This document shows, piece by piece, positions 56,256-64,000 of a stretch of DNA of 64,000 bases (positions are counted from its first letter, which is position 1; every line of letters begins with the position of its first letter). Both the position numbers and the translations under genes were made by a program. Under the pieces are notes generated by a model that ran no database searches, was not told where the DNA came from, and saw only the letters and a list, made by a program, of their open reading frames with translations. Source of the stretch: Pirellulales bacterium. GTDB lineage: Bacteria; Planctomycetota; Planctomycetia; Pirellulales; JAEUIK01. Location: contig JAIBBZ010000006.1 of NCBI GenBank assembly GCA_019694435.1, positions 1 through 64,000 on the forward strand, read 5' to 3'.

Positions 56256-56897
56256 ATGTTCTGGCTTCGAGTCTGCGCTGATGCTGCGCGCGTAGGTCTC
56301 TGCATGATGTTGGTCTGTGGGCCCGGGGTGGCCTGGGCCGTGCAACCTTCGGACATCGTCCGTGTCGACGAAGACTGGGAACTGATCGTTCGCGAGCCAG
56401 ATGGCGAAACCGTCGCCCCGCAGGTCACCTGCGTGACGGCCGCGGCCGGTACGCTCAGCAACTGGTACGTCGCCTTGGAATTGAACCACCGGTCGCTCCC
56501 CGGTTATGAGCCCGGCGGCCTGCATTTGCAGGTCTATCGCGGCGACGACTGGTACACCGAACACGGCGACAAACAAGGCGCATTGCTCGCCTACCCCGGC
56601 GAAACGGTCACGTGGACCCAGCGCGTGACGGTCGAGGGCGGGGTGTTGACCTTCGAAGTCGTCGATGGCAATTCGACCAGTTGGGGAACCTTCGGCGGAC
56701 CGACGCTGCGCTCGCAACTCGACGGCGGATTGAACAACCTCAACGCCTATCAGGCTTCCGCCTCGGTGGCACACTCAGGTGTGGGCTATGCGGCCAATCG
56801 CGTGCAATCGCTCAAGCTCAAACGCGTGCGCTACTACCGCGCCAACGGCGAATCGACGACCGATGAGCATGACCAGCTCATCTTTCCCAAGCAGTGA
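56256..56897 (+). CDS. secreted protein of unknown function
   Basis: 213 residues with GGGGGTG-like RBS region and a signal peptide (VGLCMMLVCGPGVAWA). The mature part looks beta-sandwich-like with aromatic residues (ISNWYVALELNH-type, YRGDDWYTEHGD) and no Cys pairs of note. I do not recognise the family. The TadG-like gene begins 46 bases later on the same strand, so an association with pilus or surface structures is plausible. Confidence 0.65.
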   Translation: MFWLRVCADAARVGLCMMLVCGPGVAWAVQPSDIVRVDEDWELIVREPDGETVAPQVTCVTAAAGTLSNWYVALELNHRSLPGYEPGGLHLQVYRGDDWYTEHGDKQGALLAYPGETVTWTQRVTVEGGVLTFEVVDGNSTSWGTFGGPTLRSQLDGGLNNLNAYQASASVAHSGVGYAANRVQSLKLKRVRYYRANGESTTDEHDQLIFPKQ

Positions 56898-56942
56898 TGT
56901 TCCGTGCTCTTTTCCCAGCGAGTCATCTTGAAGGTGATCGAT

Positions 56943-58103
56943 ATGCGAACCAAACATCGACAATCACGGCGCGGGGCAATTTCGGTCTTGATGTGTTTCA
57001 TGATGGTGCTGTTGCTCTCGGTCGTCGCACTGAGCATCGACCTGGGCTATCTGTTCAATGCCCGCAGCGAATTGCAGCGCGCCGCCGATTCGGCCGCGCT
57101 GGCCGGGGCCTGGGAATTGATTCCGACGGACGAGTCCTTCAGCACGGTGCCGGTGTCTGACTTCCACGCAGTTCGCGACGAGGCACTGATGTATGCCTCG
57201 CTCAATCATGTGTGCCGCGATCCGCTGTCCATGGACCGCAACGAAGCCAATGCCGCCACGGGCGAACTGGTGATCGGCGAACTCGTCGATCTTGCCGGCG
57301 GCACCATGTCGTTCCTCGAACCGAACAGCTACAACGCCGTGAAAGTGTGGCTGCTGCGCACCGCGGCGCGCAACGGGCGCGTGCCGCTGTTCTTTGCCAG
57401 GATCTTCGGCAAGCAAGGTCAAGACCTCGAAGCCACGGCGACGGCCGCGTTGATCACGCAGATCGACGGCTTCCAGACTCCCGGCGACGCCGCCGAAACG
57501 TTGGACCTGCTGCCCTTTGCCCTCGATATCCAGACCTGGAACGGCATGCTCGCCGGAGGCGGTACGGACAACTGGACCTGGGACTTCGAGAACAAGAGCA
57601 TCAAGGCGGGGGCCGATGGCATTCGCGAGGTGAATCTCTATCCGCAAGGCACCGGCTCGCCCGGCAACCGCGGTACCGTCGACATCGGGCCCAGCAACAA
57701 CAGCACCAACGACATTGCCCGGCAAATCCTGCACGGGGTCAGCGCCGAAGACCTGGAGCACTTCGACGGCGAACTGCGATTCGACGACAACGGTGAACTG
57801 GGCCTCAACGGCGACACCGGCATCAGCGCCGGCGTCAAAGACGAGCTGGCCGCGATCAAGGGCCAGCCGAGGATGATTCCGATCTTCAAATCGGTCGCCG
57901 GGCCGGGCAACAACGCCCAGTACACCATCGTGCAATTCGCCGGCATCCGGATCATGGAAGTGAAGCTGACCGGCTCGATGAGCGGCAAGAAGGTGATCAT
58001 CCAGCCGGCGCCCGTGGTGTCCCGCGGCACCATCGCCCACCAAGGCAGCGGCACGACGAGCTACTACATCTACTCGCCGGCCCGACTCGTCAAGGGCCAA
58101 TGA
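56943..58103 (+). CDS. TadG-like pilus-assembly protein
   Basis: 386 residues from the ATG at 56943 (GAAGGTG upstream). The N-terminus has the TadE/TadG pattern RRGAISVLMCFMMVLLLSVV followed by ALSIDLGYLFNARSELQRAA and DSAALAGAWEL, a single membrane anchor with a long exported domain. TadG-type proteins belong to Flp/Tad pilus systems; no other tad genes are in the window. The C-terminal domain is beta-rich and planctomycete-like. Confidence 0.85.
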   Translation: MRTKHRQSRRGAISVLMCFMMVLLLSVVALSIDLGYLFNARSELQRAADSAALAGAWELIPTDESFSTVPVSDFHAVRDEALMYASLNHVCRDPLSMDRNEANAATGELVIGELVDLAGGTMSFLEPNSYNAVKVWLLRTAARNGRVPLFFARIFGKQGQDLEATATAALITQIDGFQTPGDAAETLDLLPFALDIQTWNGMLAGGGTDNWTWDFENKSIKAGADGIREVNLYPQGTGSPGNRGTVDIGPSNNSTNDIARQILHGVSAEDLEHFDGELRFDDNGELGLNGDTGISAGVKDELAAIKGQPRMIPIFKSVAGPGNNAQYTIVQFAGIRIMEVKLTGSMSGKKVIIQPAPVVSRGTIAHQGSGTTSYYIYSPARLVKGQ

Positions 58104-58126
58104 CGTCAGCGGAGGAGCGCAGTCCC

Positions 58127-58158
58127 CGAGGCCCGGTGGGTCGCACCACCGGGCCTCG
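58127..58158. terminator. strong hairpin between convergent genes
   Basis: Perfect 13-bp stem (58127-58139 with 58146-58158), 6-base loop, between the TadG-like gene and the minus-strand gene ending at 58218. There is no T-run on either side, so it may be a factor-dependent stop or an mRNA-stabilising end. Confidence 0.5.
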
Positions 58159-58217
58159 TGCGTTGGAGCGTCGCGTTGCGCCCGTCGTCTGGGCGGTGCT
58201 GCTTCGAGCGCAGCCGC

Positions 58218-58697
58218 TTACGCGCTCGGCAGGACCACGGCCGGGCCCAAGAACATTCGGGCCACGGAGCTCCGGAAAGATTCGGACCAACGGGCGTGCT
58301 CTTCCAACGATCCGCCGATCTCTTTAAGCACGACGTTGCGGCGGTTGATGGCCCCGTGCACCTCGTCGATCACCCGCCGCGCCGCGGGATTCGTGGCATC
58401 GAGCGTGGCCAGCAACGATTTGTCGGTGGCGATCGCCAGCGCGGCAAAAGCTTCGCGCCGTTCGGCGCTGTCGGCAGCGGCACGATAGGCGGCCAAGGCA
58501 GCGACGACATCGGCCGGCAAGTTCGGCCAGCCTTCGACGGCCGCGATTAGCCGTTGCTCGTGCTTTGCGACTTGCTCGTCGGCCCGGGCGGCAAACCGGC
58601 GGTAGCCGCTTTCGAGGCGCACGCAGTCCCAGCAGAACGCCGCCGCGACGAGCGCGATCATACCCACGATGCCCGCCAGCACGATTAACCGGCTCAC
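58218..58697 (-). CDS. membrane-anchored protein linked to LemA
   Basis: 159 residues with a GTG start that overlaps the LemA stop by four bases (GTGA). One N-terminal hydrophobic helix (LIVLAGIVGMIALVAAAFCW) is followed by a soluble, helical, Ala/Arg/Glu-rich domain. I do not recognise the family, but LemA operons often have such an anchored helical partner. It is the last gene of the TPM-LemA transcript. Confidence 0.7.
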   Translation of the reverse strand: MSRLIVLAGIVGMIALVAAAFCWDCVRLESGYRRFAARADEQVAKHEQRLIAAVEGWPNLPADVVAALAAYRAAADSAERREAFAALAIATDKSLLATLDATNPAARRVIDEVHGAINRRNVVLKEIGGSLEEHARWSESFRSSVARMFLGPAVVLPSA

Positions 58698-59251
58698 GAC
58701 AGGCGCACCTCCGGGGCGTGGTCGGCGAGCTCGTCGGGCGCGTCGAAGAAGGCGCGGGGAGCAAAGTTGTGCGCCCCGGCGATGATATTCGTGGGAATCA
58801 CTTCGCACAGATTCTGATAGAGGTTGACCGTCTGGTTGTACGCATGGCGCCGCGCGGCGATGCGGTTCTCCGTTTCGGTCAATTCCTGCTGCAACTTGAG
58901 AAAGCTCTGCTGGGCCCGCAGCTCGGGATAGTTCTCGGCCAGGACCATCACCTGGGCGATCACGCGGCTGAGATTCGGCTGCGCCGCGTTGGCCGCGGCC
59001 GCGTCGCCAAAAGGCCGGGGCTGGGAACGCAGCTCGGCCACTTCGCGAAACACCTCGCTTTCGTGGCGGGCGTAACCCTTGGCCGTTTCGACGAGGTTCT
59101 GGATCAGGTCGAAGCGGCGATTGAGCTCGACCTCGATGTTGGACCAGGCATGATCGACGGCGTTGTGCGCCTGGGTCAGGCGATTGAACGCCAGCCAGTA
59201 CCACAGCACGACTGCGCCGCAGAAGATCAACGCTGCATAGGTTGCATACAT
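58694..59251 (-). CDS. lemA: LemA family protein
   Basis: 185 residues. One N-terminal transmembrane helix (AALIFCGAVVLWYWLAFN), then the helical LemA domain: NAVDHAWSNIEVELNRRFDL, NLVETAKGYARHE, ENYPELRAQQSFLKLQQEL (in parts), ENRIAARRHAYNQTVNLYQ. The role in bacteria is unclear. LemA genes usually adjoin TPM-domain (YgcG) genes, as here: the TPM gene ends 22 bases upstream. Confidence 0.92.
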   Translation of the reverse strand: MYATYAALIFCGAVVLWYWLAFNRLTQAHNAVDHAWSNIEVELNRRFDLIQNLVETAKGYARHESEVFREVAELRSQPRPFGDAAAANAAQPNLSRVIAQVMVLAENYPELRAQQSFLKLQQELTETENRIAARRHAYNQTVNLYQNLCEVIPTNIIAGAHNFAPRAFFDAPDELADHAPEVRLS

Positions 59252-59272
59252 CCGCTCGTCCTTGCCGCGCGA

Positions 59273-60526
59273 TTACCAGCTTCCCGAGGCGCCACCGCCG
59301 CCGCTGGAGCCGCCGCCAAAACTGCTGCCACCACCACTGCTCGAAGAACCGCCGCCGAAGCTGCTGCTCCCGAACGAGCTACCGCTCGAGCCCCCCGACG
59401 AAACCACGGCCAACCGGGGCAGCACGATTTCTCGTAGCGTCTTGTGGTTGCAGTGGACGCAACGGCCTTCGACGCGCGCCAGGCCGCTGGTGAGCGTCGT
59501 GGCGGCACGGATCGTTTGCTGGGGACCTTCCTTGAACGTTCGGTATTGACACTTCGGGCAACGCGAAAAATTCGAGAAGTAGTTGATGTAGGCCTCGGTG
59601 TCGGCATGCAGGCAGGCCGGGCAATACCAGACGTCGTAATCGACCGAACCGATCTTTTCCTCGAGGCGCTGCACCTCGTTGAGGTGCTCGTCGTCGGCCT
59701 GCTCGCCCAACAGCTCGAACGGCGTGCCGCATTTCGAGCAGCCCCGCGGTCCGTAGCGGCGATACTTGCGCCAGTGCTGCCACATCGAGCCCGCCACCAA
59801 GGCTCCCGCCGAGCCCAGCCAGACCCACGGTCGGCGCGCCGGCTGCAAGCGCAGGGTCAGGCTGACCGCAATGCCCCAGATCACCACAACGGCGAACGCG
59901 GCCGCGACGAAATACCAGGTGGAGAATTTGCGTCGTGCCGCGGCAAACAAGCTCACCACGATCAACAGGATCGCCGCGGCGATCGCCACTCCGATCGCCA
60001 CCAAGGCTTCCTGGCGCACCGTGCTCAGTAAGTACGGGCCCGAGCCGGGATACCCTTTGGCGGCTTGCGGGTTCGCGCGCAGCACATCGACAATCCGGTC
60101 GGCGCCCGCGCGAATTCCGCCGGCATAGTCGAGCTGTCGAAAGGCAGGCAAGATGGCCTGATCGCGAATCTCGCCGCAGAGCCCGTCGGTCAGCAGCGGC
60201 TCGAGGCCGTATCCGACTTCGATCCGTATGCGGCGTTCGTTCGGCGCGACCAGCAGCAGGATGCCGTTGTTCACGTCGCGCTTGCCGATTCCCCATTCCT
60301 TAAACAGCTCGGTGGCGTACTCCTCGACGGTCACCCCGTCGAGCGAAGGCACCGTCACGATGGCCACCTGGGCGGTCGTCTGTTGTTCGACTTCCTGGCA
60401 CAACGCCTCGAGCTGCCGGCCCTCGTCGGCGGGAATTACGCCGGCGAAATCGTGAACCCGGCGCGTCGTGTCCAGCGGCTGAACCACGCCGGTCAGCAGC
60501 AGGCTGATCACCAGGGCAGGGGACAT
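59273..60526 (-). CDS. TPM domain (YgcG-type) membrane protein with zinc ribbons
   Basis: 417 residues. Signal peptide, then the TPM_phosphatase domain (VHDFAGVIPADEGRQLEALC, ELFKEWGIGKRDVNNGILLL, IRIEVGYGLEPLLTDG), two or three transmembrane helices (about 170-245), and a cytoplasmic part with four CxxC knuckles (CSKC, CPAC, CPKC, CVHC) that could form zinc ribbons. It ends in the Gly/Ser-rich tail common to this family (GGGSSGGGGASGSW). It is the first gene of a three-gene operon with lemA. Confidence 0.9.
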   Translation of the reverse strand: MSPALVISLLLTGVVQPLDTTRRVHDFAGVIPADEGRQLEALCQEVEQQTTAQVAIVTVPSLDGVTVEEYATELFKEWGIGKRDVNNGILLLVAPNERRIRIEVGYGLEPLLTDGLCGEIRDQAILPAFRQLDYAGGIRAGADRIVDVLRANPQAAKGYPGSGPYLLSTVRQEALVAIGVAIAAAILLIVVSLFAAARRKFSTWYFVAAAFAVVVIWGIAVSLTLRLQPARRPWVWLGSAGALVAGSMWQHWRKYRRYGPRGCSKCGTPFELLGEQADDEHLNEVQRLEEKIGSVDYDVWYCPACLHADTEAYINYFSNFSRCPKCQYRTFKEGPQQTIRAATTLTSGLARVEGRCVHCNHKTLREIVLPRLAVVSSGGSSGSSFGSSSFGGGSSSSGGGSSFGGGSSGGGGASGSW

Positions 60527-60804
60527 GACACGCTCGGGGGGGATCGGGTTGCGGGGCGCCGGGGCCGGAAACCGTCAGGAGGCTAACGCGCCGCTGGCAC
60601 CCCGTCTATCGGGAGCGCTCCGGCGGCGCGGGGCGCCGGCGATCCCTGGGAATTCACCCCGTGACGGCAGAGATTTTGAACGATTTTTCCGCGTTCGCCG
60701 CCGCATCCAATCGCCCGGTCATGGCGAAACCCAATCTTGAACACCCCGGGAGACAGTTCCCGGTGCGGTTGTCGGAATCGAACCCCCTCGAAGGAGCCGG
60801 AAAA

Positions 60805-61317
60805 ATGTGGAAGTCGTTCATTGCTACCGGGTTGATGTTGGCGGGCATGGCCGCCGTGGCCGGCGCAGGTGAGAAATGTCGTGCCAAGGTCGTCGGGACC
60901 AATGCGCACAAAGACATTGTCGACACGGCCGCGGGCGCCGAAGACTTCTCGACGCTGGTCGCCGCGATCAAGGCCGCCGGGCTGGTCGAGACGCTCAAGG
61001 GGAAGGGCCCCTTCACCGTGTTCGCGCCGACCAACGCGGCATTTGCCAAGTTGCCCGAGGGCACCGTGGACAAGCTGCTGAAGCCCGAAAACAAGGATCA
61101 GCTCGTGAAGATCCTGACCTATCACGTGGTGCCGGGCGCCGTGATGGCGAAGGACGTCGTGAAGCTGTCGCAGGCCAAGACAGTCGAAGGCAGCGAGGTG
61201 AAGATCGTAGTCAAGGACGGCGAGGTGCTGGTCGACGGCGCAAAGGTCGTGAAGACCGACTTGACCTGCGCGAACGGCGTGATCCACGTGATTGACACGG
61301 TCATCATGCCGCAGTAG
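60805..61317 (+). CDS. secreted fasciclin domain protein
   Basis: 170 residues from the ATG at 60805 with AAGGAG eight bases upstream (an in-frame start at 60661 is unsupported). The signal peptide is followed by one complete FAS1 domain: [44 protein letters not shown], and [11 protein letters not shown] at the end. FAS1 proteins take part in adhesion. It stands as a single gene. Confidence 0.92.
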   Translation: MWKSFIATGLMLAGMAAVAGAGEKCRAKVVGTNAHKDIVDTAAGAEDFSTLVAAIKAAGLVETLKGKGPFTVFAPTNAAFAKLPEGTVDKLLKPENKDQLVKILTYHVVPGAVMAKDVVKLSQAKTVEGSEVKIVVKDGEVLVDGAKVVKTDLTCANGVIHVIDTVIMPQ

Positions 61318-61454
61318 GGTGCGCCGCATCTCGGGTCAGCAGCGCTCACGTCAGGCGCGCGCCTTCGGGGCTCGCGCCTGTCGTGGCATTGATCGACCCC
61401 CGTCCGGCCGCACGGGCTGTTCCTTTCGGTTTACGCCTGGCAAGGAAGGCGCGA

Positions 61455-62006
61455 TTGTCGTCCGACAGTGTACTCCCACGCATCGCCCGCGGCGAAAGCG
61501 GCGCGGTAGCGGAATGTCTTGACCGCTACGGAGGACTCGTGTGGACGGCTGCGCGCCGCTGGTCGAGCGATTCGTCCGACGCGGAAGACATCGTGCAAGA
61601 CATCTTCATCGATCTGTGGCGCAACGCGGCGCGGTTCGATCCGGCACAATCGTCCGAGGTGACCTTCATCATGCTCGTCGCCCGGCGGCGGCTGATCGAT
61701 CGGGCCCGCCGACGCGAGCGGTCACCAGTGGTCACGGGGCTCGACGAGAGCGCTCTGTCGACCGCGACGCAGGCCAGCCCCGTCGATCTGGGCGACGAGG
61801 TGGCGGTCGCACGCGAATGCCTCGCCCAACTGCCGGTCGAACAGCGCCAGGTGCTCGAGCTGAACATCGATCGCGGGCTCTCGCACGGCCAGATCGCCGA
61901 ACGAACCGGGCTGGCGCTGGGCACCGTCAAGTCGCATGCCCGACGCGGCTTGCTGCGTTTGCGGCAATTGATGCAGGCGCGGCTGCGCCCTGAGGAGGTC
62001 TCGTGA
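61455..62006 (+). CDS. ECF-type RNA polymerase sigma factor
   Basis: 183 residues from the TTG at 61455, which has AAGGAAGG five bases before it; a GTG at 61383 without RBS would add 24 residues. Region 2 (LVWTAARRWSSDSSDAEDIVQDIFIDLW, in parts) and region 4 (LAQLPVEQRQVLELNIDRG, HGQIAERTGLALGTVKSHA) are intact. The downstream anti-sigma gene overlaps its stop, the usual arrangement. The target promoters are unknown. Confidence 0.93.
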   Translation: MSSDSVLPRIARGESGAVAECLDRYGGLVWTAARRWSSDSSDAEDIVQDIFIDLWRNAARFDPAQSSEVTFIMLVARRRLIDRARRRERSPVVTGLDESALSTATQASPVDLGDEVAVARECLAQLPVEQRQVLELNIDRGLSHGQIAERTGLALGTVKSHARRGLLRLRQLMQARLRPEEVS

Positions 62007-62806
62007 TGAGCGACGCCTTCTCGCCGCTGGATCGTTTCGACGAGTTGCAGGCCGCCGCGGCGCTGGGCGACCTTGCGCCTGAAGAACGATCCGAACTCGA
62101 CGCCTTGCTGGCCCAGCACGCCCAACCCGAAGACCGCGCGCTCCAGCGTACGGCCGCCGCGGCGCATGCCGCGATGGCTGGAAGCCGCCTGGACGCTTTG
62201 CCCGCGGCGCTCCGCGAGCGGTTGCTCGAGGCGGCTGCCCGGGAACTCACGGCAGTGCGCCGAGGGCCCGGCGATCGGCCGCAACCGGCGGCTTCCGCTG
62301 GCCTGAATCGGCGCAACTGGCTGATCTCCGGCTCGGGCTGGCTCGTGGCGGCGGCGAGCATCGCGGCACTGGCGTGGTTGTCGAAACCAGCTCGATCGCC
62401 AGCCGACGATCCGGTGGCCGGGCGGCGGCGGCTGCTGAGCGAGGCGGGCGACGTGATTCAAGTCGCCTGGGGCCCTGGCAAGCATCCGTTTGGCCAGGCC
62501 GTCGAAGGCGACGTCGTCTGGAGTACCTCGCAGCAGCGCGGGTACATGCGCTTCCGGGGGTTGCCGGTCAACGATCCGCTGCGCGAACAGTATCAACTGT
62601 GGATCATCGATCCGAAGCGCGACGCCGAGCCGATCGACGGGGGGGTGTTCGACGCCAACGCCGGTGGTGAAATCGTGGTACCGATCCATGCCAAACTGCG
62701 AGTCGTCGATCCGAAGGCGTTTGCCATCACCGTCGAGCAGCCCGGCGGCGTAGTGGTTTCGACGCAAGACCGCTTGCCGTTGCTGGCCGCGGTGCCCGCC
62801 GGTTGA
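62006..62806 (+). CDS. RskA-type anti-sigma factor
   Basis: 266 residues; the ATG at 62006 overlaps the sigma factor stop (TGATG) and GAGGAGG lies seven bases before it. The N-terminal ASD-like helical part (LAPEERSELDALLAQ) should bind the sigma factor. One transmembrane helix (NWLISGSGWLVAAASIAALA) is followed by the periplasmic RskA domain (GYMRFRGLPVNDP, YQLWIIDPKRDAEPIDGGVF). It releases the sigma factor on signal, probably after proteolysis; a site-2 protease exists at 16186 but no direct link is shown. Confidence 0.92.
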   Translation: MSDAFSPLDRFDELQAAAALGDLAPEERSELDALLAQHAQPEDRALQRTAAAAHAAMAGSRLDALPAALRERLLEAAARELTAVRRGPGDRPQPAASAGLNRRNWLISGSGWLVAAASIAALAWLSKPARSPADDPVAGRRRLLSEAGDVIQVAWGPGKHPFGQAVEGDVVWSTSQQRGYMRFRGLPVNDPLREQYQLWIIDPKRDAEPIDGGVFDANAGGEIVVPIHAKLRVVDPKAFAITVEQPGGVVVSTQDRLPLLAAVPAG

Positions 62807-62866
62807 GCCGTCTTTCGTCGAGCCAGCGCGCGGCGCTTGCAGGCTTTTGACGCACGGAGTTTCAGC

Positions 62867-64000
62867 ATGAGCACAGCCGACGCGGTCGCCCCGGCCATTG
62901 AGACCCAGGCCTCCGGCTCGCCGGTACCGCGCACGTGGCCAGCCTGGTTGATCGTGCTGTTGCAGGTCGCAAGCACCGCGGTGTCGGTTACCCCGAGCAT
63001 CAACAATTTTTCGCGGTTCGCCAGCATGATGCTGGGCCCCTTGGTGTGCTTGACGCTGTTCGTGCTCTGGGGGCTGTTCTTCAGCCGCTTGCCGTGGCGC
63101 GAGCGCCTGACCGTGCTGGCGATGGCGCTCGTGTTGGGCATCGGCGCGACACTGGTATCGCACGAAAGCATGCTCGTGCCGATCTGGATCTACGGTGTGC
63201 CGTTGATGATGTTCGTCGTCGCGCTGGTCACGACCATGGCGGCGCGCCAGAGCTCGCCGTGGCGACTGCGGTGGTTTGGGCTGGCGCTGGCCGTGGTGTG
63301 GGCGATGTTTCCGGCACTGCGGCTCGAGGGCTTCACCGGCAACTATCTGCCGCAGTTCGCCGGCCGCTGGCGAGAATCGAAGGAGGCGCATCTGACCGCG
63401 TCCGGTCGGGGGGATATGGAATCCGCCATCGACCCGCGCTACTCCGGCTGGCAACCGACCACGGTCGAATGGCCTGCGTTCCGCGGCCCCCTGGGAACCA
63501 GCGCCACTGACGACGTGACCGTTCCGTGTGACTGGTCGACCACCGCGCCGACAAACGTGTGGCAGATCCCGATCGGTGCAGGGTGGTCGTCGTTTGCCTG
63601 CGTCTCAGGACGGCTATTTACCCAGGAGCAGCGCGGCACACAGGAGTTGGTGTGCTGTTATGCCGCCGACTCGGGCGCGTTGATTTGGCAGAACGCCTGT
63701 GCGACGCGTTTTTGGGACGTTGTTTCCGGCGCGGGACCACGAGCCACGCCGACCTATCACGACGGCAAGTTGTTCACCTACGGCGCGAAGGCCGAGCTGC
63801 GCTGCCTCGACGCGTCCACCGGCAAGCTGGTCTGGCACCATGACCTGACGCAAGAAGTCAAAGCCGAGCTACCCGTGTGGGGATTCTCCAACTCGCCGGT
63901 CGTCGTTGGCCAGGTGGTGATCGTCTATGCCGGCGGCGAAGGAGACAACGGGCTGCTGGCTTTTGATCGGGACACCGGCGAACCGCGGTGGCGTTTCGCT
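62867..64000 (+). CDS. membrane-anchored PQQ-like beta-propeller protein (3' truncated)
   Basis: 378 residues are visible and the frame is still open at the window end. Five hydrophobic segments lie between about residues 25 and 160 (WLIVLLQVASTAVSV; LTLFVLWGLFF; TVLAMALVLGIG; IYGVPLMMFVVALVT; FGLALAVVWAMFPAL). A soluble part of propeller blades follows (WQIPIGAGWSSFA, AADSGALIWQ, CLDASTGKLVWHHDLT, AFDRDTGEPRWRF) with the AxDxxTGxxxW signature. This layout is common in Planctomycetota; the function is unknown, perhaps BamB-like or a dehydrogenase. Confidence 0.87.
   Translation, partial: MSTADAVAPAIETQASGSPVPRTWPAWLIVLLQVASTAVSVTPSINNFSRFASMMLGPLVCLTLFVLWGLFFSRLPWRERLTVLAMALVLGIGATLVSHESMLVPIWIYGVPLMMFVVALVTTMAARQSSPWRLRWFGLALAVVWAMFPALRLEGFTGNYLPQFAGRWRESKEAHLTASGRGDMESAIDPRYSGWQPTTVEWPAFRGPLGTSATDDVTVPCDWSTTAPTNVWQIPIGAGWSSFACVSGRLFTQEQRGTQELVCCYAADSGALIWQNACATRFWDVVSGAGPRATPTYHDGKLFTYGAKAELRCLDASTGKLVWHHDLTQEVKAELPVWGFSNSPVVVGQVVIVYAGGEGDNGLLAFDRDTGEPRWRFA

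Overview
The window looks like a chromosomal segment of a planctomycete (Planctomycetota, probably Pirellulales-like), judged from gene content rather than any marker gene. It is GC-rich and carries several lineage-typical families: two DUF1559 proteins with prepilin-type N-termini, a very large PVC-type dehydrogenase/HEAT/cytochrome c protein, a DUF1549/DUF1553 plus DUF1501 pair, PEP-CTERM proteins, a secreted methyltransferase and a membrane-anchored PQQ-propeller protein. LpxD and LpxI show that lipid A is made, so the cell is of Gram-negative type.

Layout. 1-12.5 kb: the end of an alpha-2-macroglobulin, a DUF1559 protein, a PDZ protein, a cyclopropane synthase-like methyltransferase, the large cytochrome/HEAT protein, a second DUF1559 protein, a PEP-CTERM protein and a single-domain response regulator. 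12.5-22.4 kb: ftsH facing away from an envelope operon, dxr-rseP-HAD-lpxD-lpxI, followed by a small unknown gene and an exported methyltransferase. 22.4-29.4 kb: the most unusual locus. A sigma-54 activator is followed by an AT-rich control region with a good -24/-12 promoter, a degenerate receiver protein, and an alternating series of two 63-residue basic paralogues and three paralogous PEP-CTERM proteins. 29.4-34.0 kb: DUF1501 and DUF1549/1553 genes on the minus strand. 34.1-37.1 kb: a Rieske protein and a cytochrome b fused to cytochrome c domains. 37.3-42.1 kb: single-chain pyruvate:ferredoxin oxidoreductase, a dihydroorotate dehydrogenase-like gene and tRNA-Arg(TCG). 42.2-55.9 kb: a divergent surface-polysaccharide cluster. 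56.2-64 kb: a TadG-like protein, LemA/TPM genes, a fasciclin protein, an ECF sigma/anti-sigma pair and the start of a PQQ-propeller protein.

How genes work together. The dxr-rseP-HAD-lpxD-lpxI genes are translationally tight and link isoprenoid synthesis, site-2 proteolysis and lipid A. The Rieske and cytochrome b/c genes form a compact bc-type complex. In the polysaccharide cluster the minus strand holds heptose-type activation genes (sugar kinase, nucleotidyltransferase, epimerase) plus two tandem polytopic proteins. The plus strand joins a GDP-fucose-synthase-like reductase, a two-subunit thiamine-diphosphate E1 enzyme, a PLP-fold sugar dehydratase with His in place of Lys, a B12-binding radical SAM enzyme and a polyprenyl-phosphate glycosyltransferase. 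This looks like a route to an unusual deoxy or branched sugar.

The best candidates for something undescribed are the sigma-54-controlled PEP-CTERM/63-residue-protein locus at 22.4-29.4 kb and the E1/dehydratase sugar pathway at 49.2-55.9 kb. All functional statements are from reading the sequence; no database search was run.
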